Source of the DNA: JABFRZ01 sp036376275 | GTDB taxonomy: Bacteria > Planctomycetota > UBA1135 > GCA-002686595 | Length of the DNA: 10,686 nt | Assembly: GCA_036376275.1 (NCBI GenBank) | Contig: DASVAP010000046.1 | Coordinates: 1 to 10,686 of the forward strand | Direction: 5' to 3' | Part shown: positions 1 to 6,375 of the stretch, in pieces | How the letters are laid out: each line of letters starts with the position of its first letter | How positions within the stretch are numbered: the first letter of the stretch is position 1 | Position numbers and translations under genes: made by a program | Notes under the pieces: model-generated | The model's input: only the letters and a program-made list of their open reading frames with translations | Database searches by the model: none | What the model was told of the DNA's origin: nothing

Positions 1-45
1 GGTGGCGGTGGTGGCGGTGGTGGCGGTGGTGGCGGTGGTGGCGGT
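1..45 (+). repeat. 9-bp tandem repeat (GGTGGCGGT)5 encoding polyglycine
   Basis: Five exact copies of GGTGGCGGT fill bases 1-45, and the array may continue upstream of the window. Each unit adds three glycines, so copy-number change keeps the reading frame and only alters the length of the linker before the lyase domain. Confidence 0.9.
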
Positions 46-2175
46 GGGAGTGCCACGGGGCATCCGTTCCTCGTCGTGGAGCCCGGCGATTACCCGGCCC
101 TGCGCGCGCGCGCGGCCTCCGGGCCCTGGCGCGAGGTGGCGCTCGAGGCGCTGCGCTACGCCGACGAGGAGACGTTCGATCCGAACGCCTCGGCCTTCCA
201 GGCCAAGACGCGCCTGACCGACCTGTGCGGGGCGCTGGCGCTGGCGTACGTGCTCGATCCGCGCCCGGCCTGGGTCGCGAAGCTGCGCACGGTGCTCGGG
301 CAGTGGCCGGGCTACTACGAGCCCACGGCGCCCTCGGGTTCGGTCACGCAGGTGCGCTGGCAGCAGGGCGCGATGGTGCAGACGATCCTCGCGCTGGACG
401 TGATGCACGGCGCGTTCTCCGCCGGCGAGCGCGCGGGCTTCGAGGCCATGATCGACGGCATGGTCGGCCAGTGGTGGGACAACCTGTCCCAGGACGGCAC
501 GACCAGCACGCCGGGCCTGACCGCGATCTGGGCGCTCTACGAGGGCGACCGGGCGCGCTTCACCGAGGCGCGCGACCTGTTCCTGTCGCGCTACTGGGCC
601 GAGCTGACCCCCGGTGGCGTGTTCGACTCCGGCGTCGGCTACGCCTGGGTACGCCAGGGCGGCGACCGCCTGAGCAAGTACGCGCTGATCGACGTGCTGC
701 AGTTCACCGGCGAGAACGCGACGCTCTACTCCGACCCGCGCCTGGTCGGCCTGCACGAGTGGCTCTACGGCGGCGCCTACACGCCGCGGCGCACGAACCT
801 GACCTTCGGCGACAGCGACCCGTCGCGTCGCCTCGAGGGCCTGCAGGGCTACATGCCGGGCTACCGCGCGGGCCTGCTCTCCCAGCGCGCCGGCCGCAAC
901 GCGGCCTGGCTGCTGCGCGACGTCGAGCCGAAGCCGCTGCTCGCGAACTTCGTGCTGATGAACGACACCCTGCTGGCGCCGCAGGCGCCGACCAGCGCGC
1001 TGTTCCCGGACGCGGCCGCCTTCTGGGAGAACGCGGGCTCCGAGGACTCGCTGATGGGCGCGCTGTGGAGCCCGCGCTCGAGCGGCGGGCACTCGCACAA
1101 GGACGTCAACGCCGTGCACCTCTACGCCTACGGCGAGAACGTGCTGCGCAACGTGGGCTTCTGCGGCGCCGGCCAGGGCATCGACGGGACCTTCGACTGG
1201 GACTGGGTCTTCTCCACGGCCGCCTCGAGCAACACCGTCTCGATCGGCGAGGCCGACCACGCCGGCAAGATCGGCGCGGGGATCCTGGAGGGCCTGGTCG
1301 CGCCGCGCTTCGACTACGCCGCGTCCGGCTCGGGGGCGGCCCTGGCGGGCGGGACGCACACGCGCTCGCTCCTGATGATCCATGGCGAGAGCGGGCGGCC
1401 GGGCTACTTCGTGCTGCTGGATGAGGTCCAGGCCGCGGCCGGCCAGGCGGTGTGCCTCGACCTGCACCCGGACGCGAGCAGCGTCACGACGGTCCTCGCC
1501 GGCACCGAGTACGGTGCCGCGGTGCGCCAGCTCGGCAGCAGCACCGTGCAGCTCGCGCTGCACCTGGGCACGCCTCCGGTCCAGGTCCAGCTGCGCCCCG
1601 GCGGCCTCTGCGCCTTCGACGACCGGGACTACGTCGGCCAGTACGTGCACGCGTGCAACGCGGCCGATGGCGCCGGCCAGGCGCGTACGGTGACCCTGCT
1701 CGTGCCCCACGATGCGGACCACGCGAAGCCGACCCTCACACGCCTGGCCGCCGCCGGCACGAGCGGCAGCCGCGTGAGCTATCCCGACGGCACGACCGAC
1801 GTCGCCGCCGAGGCGAGCGGCGCGGTCCTGGTCGTCCTCGGCCCGCAGGCCTTCCGTGGGCGCGGCGTCCACTTCCGCACGAGCGCCGGCACGCTGCGCC
1901 AGTACTTCGTGCGCCGCGGACGCGCCTTCGACGACGGCGCGCCGGCGCGGCGCGGCTTCGAGAGCGATGCGGATCTCTCGCTCTTCGTGCGCGGCACCGA
2001 GGCCCACGTCACCTCGGGCGGGGCCACGGTCACCTTCCACGAGCCGGCGCTCACCGGCGCCAGCTTCACCAGCGCGGCCGGCACGGTCCTCTCCGCCGGG
2101 CCGGGCTTCGTGCGCATCCGCCTGAATGCGGGGCGCTTCGGCTTCGACCTGGCGAGCGGCGCGCCGCGGCCCTGA
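1..2175 (+). CDS. Heparinase II/III-type polysaccharide lyase-like protein (5' partial)
   Basis: The frame is open from the first base, so the true start lies upstream; 724 residues are visible. Numbering from base 1, residues 1-16 are all glycine, followed by SATGHPFLVVEPGDYPAL, a typical entry into the alpha/alpha-toroid of heparinase/alginate-lyase-type proteins. The helical part runs to about residue 340. The beta-sandwich part begins near SGGHSHKDVN (361-370; H364, H366, D368), the family's H-x-H-x-D signature, and continues through a polar SNTV motif (N411) and YFVLLDEV (469-476). Members of this superfamily cleave uronic-acid-containing polysaccharides by beta-elimination outside the cytoplasm or in the periplasm. 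The polyglycine linker suggests an exported or lipid-anchored enzyme, but the signal peptide is outside the window. Substrate cannot be read from sequence. An inner GTG at 76 would give a shorter ORF, but it would discard the conserved HPFLVV entry, so I reject it as the start. Confidence 0.85.
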   Translation, partial: GGGGGGGGGGGGGGGGSATGHPFLVVEPGDYPALRARAASGPWREVALEALRYADEETFDPNASAFQAKTRLTDLCGALALAYVLDPRPAWVAKLRTVLGQWPGYYEPTAPSGSVTQVRWQQGAMVQTILALDVMHGAFSAGERAGFEAMIDGMVGQWWDNLSQDGTTSTPGLTAIWALYEGDRARFTEARDLFLSRYWAELTPGGVFDSGVGYAWVRQGGDRLSKYALIDVLQFTGENATLYSDPRLVGLHEWLYGGAYTPRRTNLTFGDSDPSRRLEGLQGYMPGYRAGLLSQRAGRNAAWLLRDVEPKPLLANFVLMNDTLLAPQAPTSALFPDAAAFWENAGSEDSLMGALWSPRSSGGHSHKDVNAVHLYAYGENVLRNVGFCGAGQGIDGTFDWDWVFSTAASSNTVSIGEADHAGKIGAGILEGLVAPRFDYAASGSGAALAGGTHTRSLLMIHGESGRPGYFVLLDEVQAAAGQAVCLDLHPDASSVTTVLAGTEYGAAVRQLGSSTVQLALHLGTPPVQVQLRPGGLCAFDDRDYVGQYVHACNAADGAGQARTVTLLVPHDADHAKPTLTRLAAAGTSGSRVSYPDGTTDVAAEASGAVLVVLGPQAFRGRGVHFRTSAGTLRQYFVRRGRAFDDGAPARRGFESDADLSLFVRGTEAHVTSGGATVTFHEPALTGASFTSAAGTVLSAGPGFVRIRLNAGRFGFDLASGAPRP

Positions 2176-2190
2176 GGCATGCCGCGGCGC
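2161..2190. terminator. GC-rich hairpin between convergent genes
   Basis: GCGCCGCGGC (2161-2170) and GCCGCGGCGC (2181-2190) form a perfect 10-bp inverted repeat with a 10-base loop holding the stop codon of the lyase gene (2173-2175). It sits where the lyase gene and the minus-strand dehydrogenase converge. No T-tract follows on either strand, so a bidirectional-terminator role is inferred from position and stem strength only. Confidence 0.45.
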
Positions 2191-2208
2191 CGACGCGCGC
2201 CCGGCAGC

Positions 2209-3309
2209 TCAGCCCTTCAGGGACGCCATGTCGATCACGAAGCGGTACTTGACGTCGCTCTTCAGGAGCCGCGCGTAGGCCGCGTCGAGGTCCTGGGCGC
2301 GGATGCGCTCGATGTCGGCGACGATCCCGTGCTTGCCGCAGAAGTCGAGCATCTCCTGGGTCTCGCGGATGCCGCCGATGGCCGAGCCGGCCAGGCGCCG
2401 GCGCTTGAAGAGCAGGCTGAAGACGCCGATCGGCACGGGCTCGGAGGGGGCTCCGACCAGGGTCATCGAGCCGTCGCGCTTGAGCAGCTCGAGGTAGGCG
2501 TTGAGGTCGTGCACGGCCGAGACCGCGTCGAGGATGAAGTCGAAGCTGTTCGCATGGGCCTGCATGGCCGCGGGATCCTTCGAGAGCACCACCTCGTGCG
2601 CGCCGAGCCGCTTCCCGTCCGCGACCTTGCTGGCCGAGGTCGTGAAGAGCACGACGTGCGCGCCCATGGCGCGCGCGAGCTTCACGCCCATGTGCCCGAG
2701 GCCGCCGAGGCCGACGATCCCGACCTTGTGCCCCTTGCCGACCTTCCAGTGTCGCAGCGGCGAGTAGGTCGTGATCCCGGCGCACAGCAGCGGGGCCACG
2801 CCGGCCGGATCGAGGTTGCCGGGCACGTGCAGCACGAAGGCCTGGTCGACCACGATCGAGTCGGAGTAGCCGCCGTAGGTCACGCCCCCGATGTGCTTGT
2901 CGGGGAAGTTGTAGGTGAAGGTCGGCATGGCCTCGCAGTACTGCTCGAGGCCCTCCTTGCAGCTCGGGCAGGTGCGGCAGGAGTCCACCATGCAGCCGAC
3001 CGCCGCCAGGTCGCCCTTCTTGAAGCCCTTGACGGCGCCGCCCACCTCGACCACGCGTCCGACGATCTCGTGCCCCGGCACGCAGGGGTAGACCGTAGGC
3101 ATCACGCTCTTCCACTCGTCGCGCACCTGGTGCAGGTCCGAGTGGCACACGCCGCAGAAGAGGATCTCGAGCCGCACGTCGTCCTTGCCGGGCGCGCGAC
3201 GCTGGATCGCGAGCGGGGCGAGCTTGGCGGTCGGGCTGGCGGCGCCGAAGGCGCGCGCGGCGAAGGTCTTGGGGGCGGTCGACGGGCTCGAGGCGGAGGT
3301 CTGGCTCAT
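2209..3309 (-). CDS. Zinc-dependent alcohol dehydrogenase / aldehyde reductase (CAD/YahK type)
   Basis: A 366-residue medium-chain dehydrogenase, expected to interconvert alcohols and aldehydes with NADP(H) in the cytoplasm. The catalytic zinc site is visible as CGVCHSD (52-58, ligand C55), GHE (79-81) and C176 in LLCAGITTY. The structural zinc cysteines are C111, C114, C117 and C125 (CxxCxxCx7C). The Rossmann motif GLGGLGH is at 200-206. The second strand ends FTTSASK (S225), the serine-type pocket known in the cinnamyl-alcohol-dehydrogenase family for NADPH preference. Length is slightly above the usual ~350 residues because of a Ser/Ala-rich N-terminus. A longer frame opens at 3372, but AGGAG six bases before the ATG at 3309 fixes the start. 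The physiological substrate is unknown; E. coli YahK/Ahr relatives reduce a broad range of aldehydes. It lies downstream of the GIN-domain lipoprotein gene on the same strand, but the 235-bp gap with hairpins argues for separate transcription. Confidence 0.93.
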   Translation of the reverse strand: MSQTSASSPSTAPKTFAARAFGAASPTAKLAPLAIQRRAPGKDDVRLEILFCGVCHSDLHQVRDEWKSVMPTVYPCVPGHEIVGRVVEVGGAVKGFKKGDLAAVGCMVDSCRTCPSCKEGLEQYCEAMPTFTYNFPDKHIGGVTYGGYSDSIVVDQAFVLHVPGNLDPAGVAPLLCAGITTYSPLRHWKVGKGHKVGIVGLGGLGHMGVKLARAMGAHVVLFTTSASKVADGKRLGAHEVVLSKDPAAMQAHANSFDFILDAVSAVHDLNAYLELLKRDGSMTLVGAPSEPVPIGVFSLLFKRRRLAGSAIGGIRETQEMLDFCGKHGIVADIERIRAQDLDAAYARLLKSDVKYRFVIDMASLKG

Positions 3310-3315
3310 GGCGGG

Positions 3316-3320
3316 CTCCT
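3316..3320 (-). promoter_or_regulatory. Shine-Dalgarno site of the dehydrogenase gene
   Basis: On the minus strand AGGAG is followed by six bases (CCCGCC) and ATG at 3309. This decides the start against the 21-codon-longer frame beginning at 3372. Confidence 0.75.
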
Positions 3321-3493
3321 GGATCCGGGTCGGGGGAGCGCACATCCTCGGCGCCCCGGATTCCCCGCGCAACCGCCGGCGGCCGAATGACGCGGGGCGT
3401 GCCCCGGGCGAGGAGTGGGCCGCGGAGGATGCCGGCGGCGGCCTCCCTGCCCCTCGGCGCGGGCGGGCACCCGCGATCCGAGGGAGGTGCGCT

Positions 3494-3509
3494 CGATCCC
3501 GCAGGATCG
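3494..3509. other. Small stem-loop in the spacer between dehydrogenase and lipoprotein genes
   Basis: CGATCC and GGATCG pair as a perfect 6-bp stem around a 4-base loop. It is one of two hairpins in the 235-bp spacer 3310-3544. No clear promoter could be read there, although one for the minus-strand dehydrogenase is expected. Role unknown. Confidence 0.35.
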
Positions 3510-3524
3510 TTGCGGCCCGCGAAG

Positions 3525-3538
3525 ACCTCCTTGGAGGT
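3525..3538 (-). terminator. Hairpin just after the GIN-domain gene
   Basis: On the minus strand ACCTCC-AA-GGAGGT begins six bases beyond the stop codon of the lipoprotein gene (3545-3547). It is followed by CTTC rather than a true U-tract. Position suggests a weak intrinsic terminator; the short loop and missing U-run keep this tentative. Confidence 0.4.
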
Positions 3539-3544
3539 GGCCGC

Positions 3545-4228
3545 TCAGGCTCCGCGGCGCTTCGCGACCTCGCCCGAGCCCTGGATCGAGCCGCCGACCT
3601 CGGGATCGCCCGTGTAGCGGATCTCGCCGCTGCCCTCGATCGAGTAGCGCAGCGCCTCGCTCACGCGCGCGTCGATCGAGCCGCTGCCCTCGATGCTGAA
3701 GTGCGCGTGCACGGCCTCGAGCTCGCCCAGCTCCAGGCTCCCCGAGCCCTCGATCGAGCCGACCAGGTCCCGGGCCCGCCCCTGCGCGCGCAGCGAGCCC
3801 GAGCCCTCGATGCCGAGCTCGACGCGCCCGCCGTCGAGCTGCTCGATGCGCGCGTCGCCGCTGCCCGCGATCTGGAAGCGCTCCAGGGTCGGGGTCTCGA
3901 TCACGAGCTCGAGCCCGCAGCGCGGGGCGATCGAGCCGCGCGTGTCGATGCGCAGCACCCCGTTCGAGACGTGGGTCTCGATGCGCGCGAGCAGGTTGTC
4001 GTCGCAGGCGAGCTGCAGGCCGGGGCCGGGGCCGACCCGCACCACGACGCTGGCGGGGGTCTCGAGCTCGACCGCGTGGAAGGCGGGGACCGTGCGCTGC
4101 TCCTCGGCCCGGACGCCCGAGCCGCGCAGCCCGTGTCCGTACCCGTCGCCGTCGACGACCACGATGCAGGCGGCCAGGCAGGCCAGGGGCAGGGCGAGCA
4201 GGAGGGGAGGGAGGTGGGGCTGGGACAT
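3545..4228 (-). CDS. Lipoprotein with GIN/DUF2807 beta-helix domain
   Basis: A 227-residue protein. The N-terminus has a hydrophobic stretch ending in a lipobox, LAAC with C21, so it should be lipid-anchored outside the cytoplasm. Residues 50-98 show the head of the GIN/DUF2807 family (FHAVELETPASVVVRV, then DDNLLARIETHV and LRIDTRG). From residue 121 the sequence becomes a repeat array with GSG at 122, 142, 161, 181, 199 and 217, mostly inside IEGSG, spaced 18-20 residues. That is the pattern of a right-handed beta-helix with one turn per repeat. Function of the family is not established; it is often considered an adhesin-like or cell-surface fold. The gene is divergent from marR, with 110 bp between the two starts. 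No strong Shine-Dalgarno precedes the ATG, but this start gives an intact lipoprotein signal. Confidence 0.85.
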   Translation of the reverse strand: MSQPHLPPLLLALPLACLAACIVVVDGDGYGHGLRGSGVRAEEQRTVPAFHAVELETPASVVVRVGPGPGLQLACDDNLLARIETHVSNGVLRIDTRGSIAPRCGLELVIETPTLERFQIAGSGDARIEQLDGGRVELGIEGSGSLRAQGRARDLVGSIEGSGSLELGELEAVHAHFSIEGSGSIDARVSEALRYSIEGSGEIRYTGDPEVGGSIQGSGEVAKRRGA

Positions 4229-4314
4229 GGGAGCGGGGAGGGTAGCGGGGCCCCGGGGTACGGCACCCGGGGGCGGTCCGTTTCGGCCGGGAACCCGGGG
4301 TGAGGATTCCGGAG

Positions 4315-4334
4315 CTATATAGTTGACTAGTCAA
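4315..4334. promoter_or_regulatory. Palindromic MarR operator candidate at the marR start
   Basis: CTATATAG (4315-4322) directly abuts TTGACTAGTCAA (4323-4334); both are perfect palindromes and stand out as AT-rich in this GC-rich DNA. The second ends four bases before the marR ATG. TATATA could act as a -10 element, placing the transcription start inside the palindrome; no good -35 box was found. MarR proteins bind such palindromes as dimers and often repress their own gene. Autoregulation is therefore inferred. The site also lies in the divergent spacer of the GIN-domain gene. Confidence 0.65.
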
Positions 4335-4338
4335 GGAT

Positions 4339-4842
4339 ATGGCCGATAGACTTCCCCCAATGGATCCCGCCGCTCCCTCGGTCCGCGAGGCCATCCGCCA
4401 GACCCGGCCCTTCGCCACGAAGCGCCAGGAGGGCCTGATCGCGCTGCTCCTGACGAGCGAGCGCGTGCGCTGGCGGCTGGCCCAGGTCCTGGCGGCCCAC
4501 GGCGATCTGACGCTCCAGCAGTACAACGTCCTGCGCATCCTGCGCGGGGCGGGGGAGCGCGGGCTCCCGACGCTCGCGATCGTCGAGCGCATGATCGAGC
4601 ACACCCCGGGCATCACGCGCCTGATCGACCGGCTGGAGGCGAAGAAGCTGGTCGAGCGGGCGCGCTCGGCCGAGGACCGCCGGCAGGTCGTGTGCCGCCT
4701 GACGGCGCGCGGCCTGGCGCAGCTCGCGCGGCTCGACCCGGTGGTGGAGGAGTTCGACGAGCGGGCCCTGGGGGCGCTCGCCGAGAGCGAGGCGGGCACG
4801 CTCGTCCGCCTGCTGAACAAGGTCCGCATCGACCAGGCCTGA
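4339..4842 (+). CDS. MarR-family transcriptional regulator
   Basis: A 167-residue winged-helix protein of usual MarR length, predicted to bind DNA as a dimer and respond to small phenolic, quinone or oxidant ligands. The DNA-binding region is visible: LTLQQYNVLRILRG (57-70), recognition helix around TPGITRLIDRLEAKKLV (89-105), then a wing RARSAEDRRQVVCRLTARG (107-125) with the family DRR (113-115). The only cysteine is C119 in the wing; whether it senses redox state cannot be told. The gene is first in a same-strand cluster, 16 bp before doxX, with pirin next, so these are its likely targets. The start at 4339 is uncertain: AAGG lies only two bases before it. An in-frame ATG at 4360 would give MDPAAPSV and leave the operator entirely upstream. 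Confidence 0.9.
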   Translation: MADRLPPMDPAAPSVREAIRQTRPFATKRQEGLIALLLTSERVRWRLAQVLAAHGDLTLQQYNVLRILRGAGERGLPTLAIVERMIEHTPGITRLIDRLEAKKLVERARSAEDRRQVVCRLTARGLAQLARLDPVVEEFDERALGALAESEAGTLVRLLNKVRIDQA

Positions 4843-4845
4843 AAC

Positions 4846-4849
4846 GGAG
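4846..4849 (+). promoter_or_regulatory. Shine-Dalgarno site of doxX
   Basis: GGAG lies nine bases before ATG 4859, four bases after the marR stop codon. It supports 4859 as the translation start, which places the second operator-like palindrome inside the coding region. Confidence 0.5.
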
Positions 4850-4858
4850 ACGCATCCA

Positions 4859-5368
4859 ATGGAGACCATGACTTCCTTCTCGACCCAAAGCATGACTAGT
4901 CAAGTAACGGCCCCGGCGTGGGCCGCGGCCGCGCGCCGCCTGCTCGCCACCGAGGCCGGCTGGGACGCCACCGCCGCGCGCCTCGCGCTGGCGGTGGTGA
5001 TGTTCCCGCACGGCGCCCAGAAGGCCTTCGGCTGGTTCGGCGGCTACGGCTGGAGCGGCACGATGGGCTTCCTGACCGGCACGATCGGCCTGCCGGCCGC
5101 CCTGGCGGCGGGCGTGATCCTGATCGAGCTCCTGGCGCCGGTCCTCCTGCTCCTGGGCCTGGCCACGCGCGCCGCGGCCCTCGGCATCGCCGCCGTGATG
5201 GTGGGGGCGGTCGCCACCGTGCACCTCTCCTCCGGCTTCTTCATGAACTGGTCCGGCACCCAGGCGGGCGAGGGCTTCGAGTACCACCTGCTGGCGCTCG
5301 GCCTGGCCGCGGTGCTGGCCCTGGGCGGCGGCGGGCGCGCCTCGCTCGACCGCCAGGTCGCCGGGTGA
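4859..5368 (+). CDS. DoxX-family membrane protein
   Basis: A 169-residue integral membrane protein with about four hydrophobic segments (roughly 40-57, 78-100, 104-123, 142-157). The signature MFPHGAQKAFGWFGGYG lies at 48-64, with FEYHLLALGLA near 140-150, as in DoxX proteins. DoxX proteins are associated with respiratory-chain or oxidative-stress membrane complexes, but biochemical activity is not defined for most. The first 18 or so residues (with extra Met codons at 4868 and 4892) are unlike the conserved core and contain the second TGACTAGTCA palindrome. Translation could start at 4859, which has a Shine-Dalgarno, or at 4892, the ATG that overlaps the palindrome. The gene follows marR by 16 bp and precedes pirin, suggesting co-expression and control by the MarR protein. 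Confidence 0.88.
   Translation: METMTSFSTQSMTSQVTAPAWAAAARRLLATEAGWDATAARLALAVVMFPHGAQKAFGWFGGYGWSGTMGFLTGTIGLPAALAAGVILIELLAPVLLLLGLATRAAALGIAAVMVGAVATVHLSSGFFMNWSGTQAGEGFEYHLLALGLAAVLALGGGGRASLDRQVAG
4892..4903. promoter_or_regulatory. Second copy of the operator-like palindrome, at the doxX 5' end
   Basis: ATGACTAGTCAA contains the perfect 10-bp palindrome TGACTAGTCA. The 12 bases TGACTAGTCAAG are identical to those at 4325-4336 before marR. If translation starts at 4859 it lies in codons 12-15 of doxX, so it would act as an intragenic operator or roadblock; if translation starts at 4892 it overlaps the start codon. The role is inferred from the exact repetition and position. Confidence 0.6.
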
Positions 5369-5481
5369 GCCCCGTGGCGGCCTCCGACGCGAGCGGCGCC
5401 GGGCCCTCCCGGCGCACGCTGCTCGTGCGCACGACGCGCGCGCTGTCCCTCCTCCTCCTTCCCATCCCACGAGAGCGCATC

Positions 5482-6195
5482 ATGACCCGAACCATGAACC
5501 TGACCGTCCGCAAGAGCGCGGAGCGCGGCCACGCCGAGCACGGCTGGCTGTCGAGCCGCCACACCTTCAGCTTCGCCGAGTACCACGACCCCGCGCACAT
5601 GGGCTTCCGCTCGCTGCGCGTCGTCAACGAGGACCGCGTCGCGCCCGGCCAGGGCTTCCCGACGCACCCGCACCGCGACATGGAGATCTTCAGCTACGTG
5701 CTGGAGGGCCAGCTCGCGCACCGCGACAGCCTCGGCAACGGGCGCACGCTCGCCCCGGGCGAGGTGCAGCTCATGAGCGCCGGCCGCGGCGTCACGCACA
5801 GCGAGTTCAACCCGAACCGCAGCGCGGGCCTGCACTTCTTGCAGCTCTGGATCCTGCCGCGCGCGCGCGGCCTGGCGCCGAGCTACACCGAGTGGAAGCC
5901 CGACCCGGCCCGCGCCGCCGATCCGAAGGTCCTGATGATCTCGCCCGACGGCCGCGAGGGCAGCGCGACGATCCAGCAGGATGCGCTCGTGTACCGCGTC
6001 CGGCTCGACGCCGGCCAGGCGGTGACGCACGCGCTCGCTCCCGGCCGCGGCGCGTGGCTGCAGGTCGCGCGCGGTTCGCTCCTCGTCAACGGCGTCGAGC
6101 TCGCCGCGGGCGACGGCCTGTCCTGCGAGGACCCGGGCGAGCTGCGCCTCGAGGCCCGCGGCCAAACCGAGGCGTTGCTCTTCGACCTCGCCTGA
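5482..6195 (+). CDS. Pirin-family protein (bicupin)
   Basis: A 237-residue pirin. The N-terminal cupin carries the metal site: H62 and H64 in FPTHPHRDMEIFSYVLEG, H106 and E108 in GVTHSEF, with the same spacing as in E. coli YhhW. The family start RKSAERGHAEHGWLSSRHTFSFAEY and LRVVNEDRV are clear. The C-terminal cupin (about 150-237) lacks such ligands, as usual. Some pirins oxidise quercetin; others act as protein partners or redox sensors, so the substrate here is open. The ATG at 5482 gives a normal pirin N-terminus but has only a weak GAGAG upstream. The frame stays open back to GTG 5365, which overlaps the doxX stop as GTGA and would add 39 residues. With marR and doxX upstream, a stress-response role under MarR control is likely. 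The 113-bp gap after doxX shows no terminator. Confidence 0.93.
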   Translation: MTRTMNLTVRKSAERGHAEHGWLSSRHTFSFAEYHDPAHMGFRSLRVVNEDRVAPGQGFPTHPHRDMEIFSYVLEGQLAHRDSLGNGRTLAPGEVQLMSAGRGVTHSEFNPNRSAGLHFLQLWILPRARGLAPSYTEWKPDPARAADPKVLMISPDGREGSATIQQDALVYRVRLDAGQAVTHALAPGRGAWLQVARGSLLVNGVELAAGDGLSCEDPGELRLEARGQTEALLFDLA

Positions 6196-6206
6196 TCGCT
6201 CCCCCT

Positions 6207-6313
6207 CCTCCGCCTCCGCGCCCTCCGCGTCTTCCCCTCCGCGTCTCCGCGCTCCTCCGATTCCAGGCGAGGAGAAGAGGCGCGCGGAGACGCGGAGGGC
6301 GCGGAGACGGAGG
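6207..6313. repeat. Long imperfect inverted repeat of the CTCCGCGTC type
   Basis: The arms at 6207-6232 and 6288-6313 are 26 bp each and complementary at 25 positions. A second segment at 6237-6252 (CTCCGCGTCTCCGCGC) pairs perfectly over 16 bp with 6282-6297, so two alternative hairpins compete for the same right arm. It begins 12 bases after the pirin stop and occupies most of the spacer before the TPR gene. Arrays of CTCCGCGTC-like words occur between genes in several GC-rich phyla (from memory, not checked here). It could act as a terminator or RNA-processing hairpin for the pirin transcript, or be a dispersed repeat element. Confidence 0.75.
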
Positions 6314-6375
6314 CAGTGGGAAGAAGCCAGACTGGAGCCTGGCGGTCCCAGGGGGGAGCGGACGAGAATCCAGGG

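Noticed and set aside
1..45. Tandem repeat as a CRISPR-like array
   Set aside because: The units are contiguous 9-mers without spacers and encode glycine in the frame of the downstream gene.
2179..3390. 403-codon plus-strand frame opposite the dehydrogenase
   Set aside because: The minus strand encodes an intact zinc dehydrogenase with a good ribosome-binding site.
4323..4334. Palindrome as a mere chance SpeI site (ACTAGT)
   Set aside because: A single copy could be chance, but two copies sharing 12 bases at two gene starts of one cluster make a regulatory role more likely, so it is kept as a finding.
4323..4350. TTGACT as a -35 box with GATAGA as -10 for marR
   Set aside because: The -10 matches consensus at only three of six positions, and transcription would start beyond the likely start codon unless ATG 4360 is used.
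3306..4859. 517-codon minus-strand frame spanning the GIN-domain gene and the antisense of marR
   Set aside because: It crosses the divergent promoter region and the operator and has no recognisable domain.
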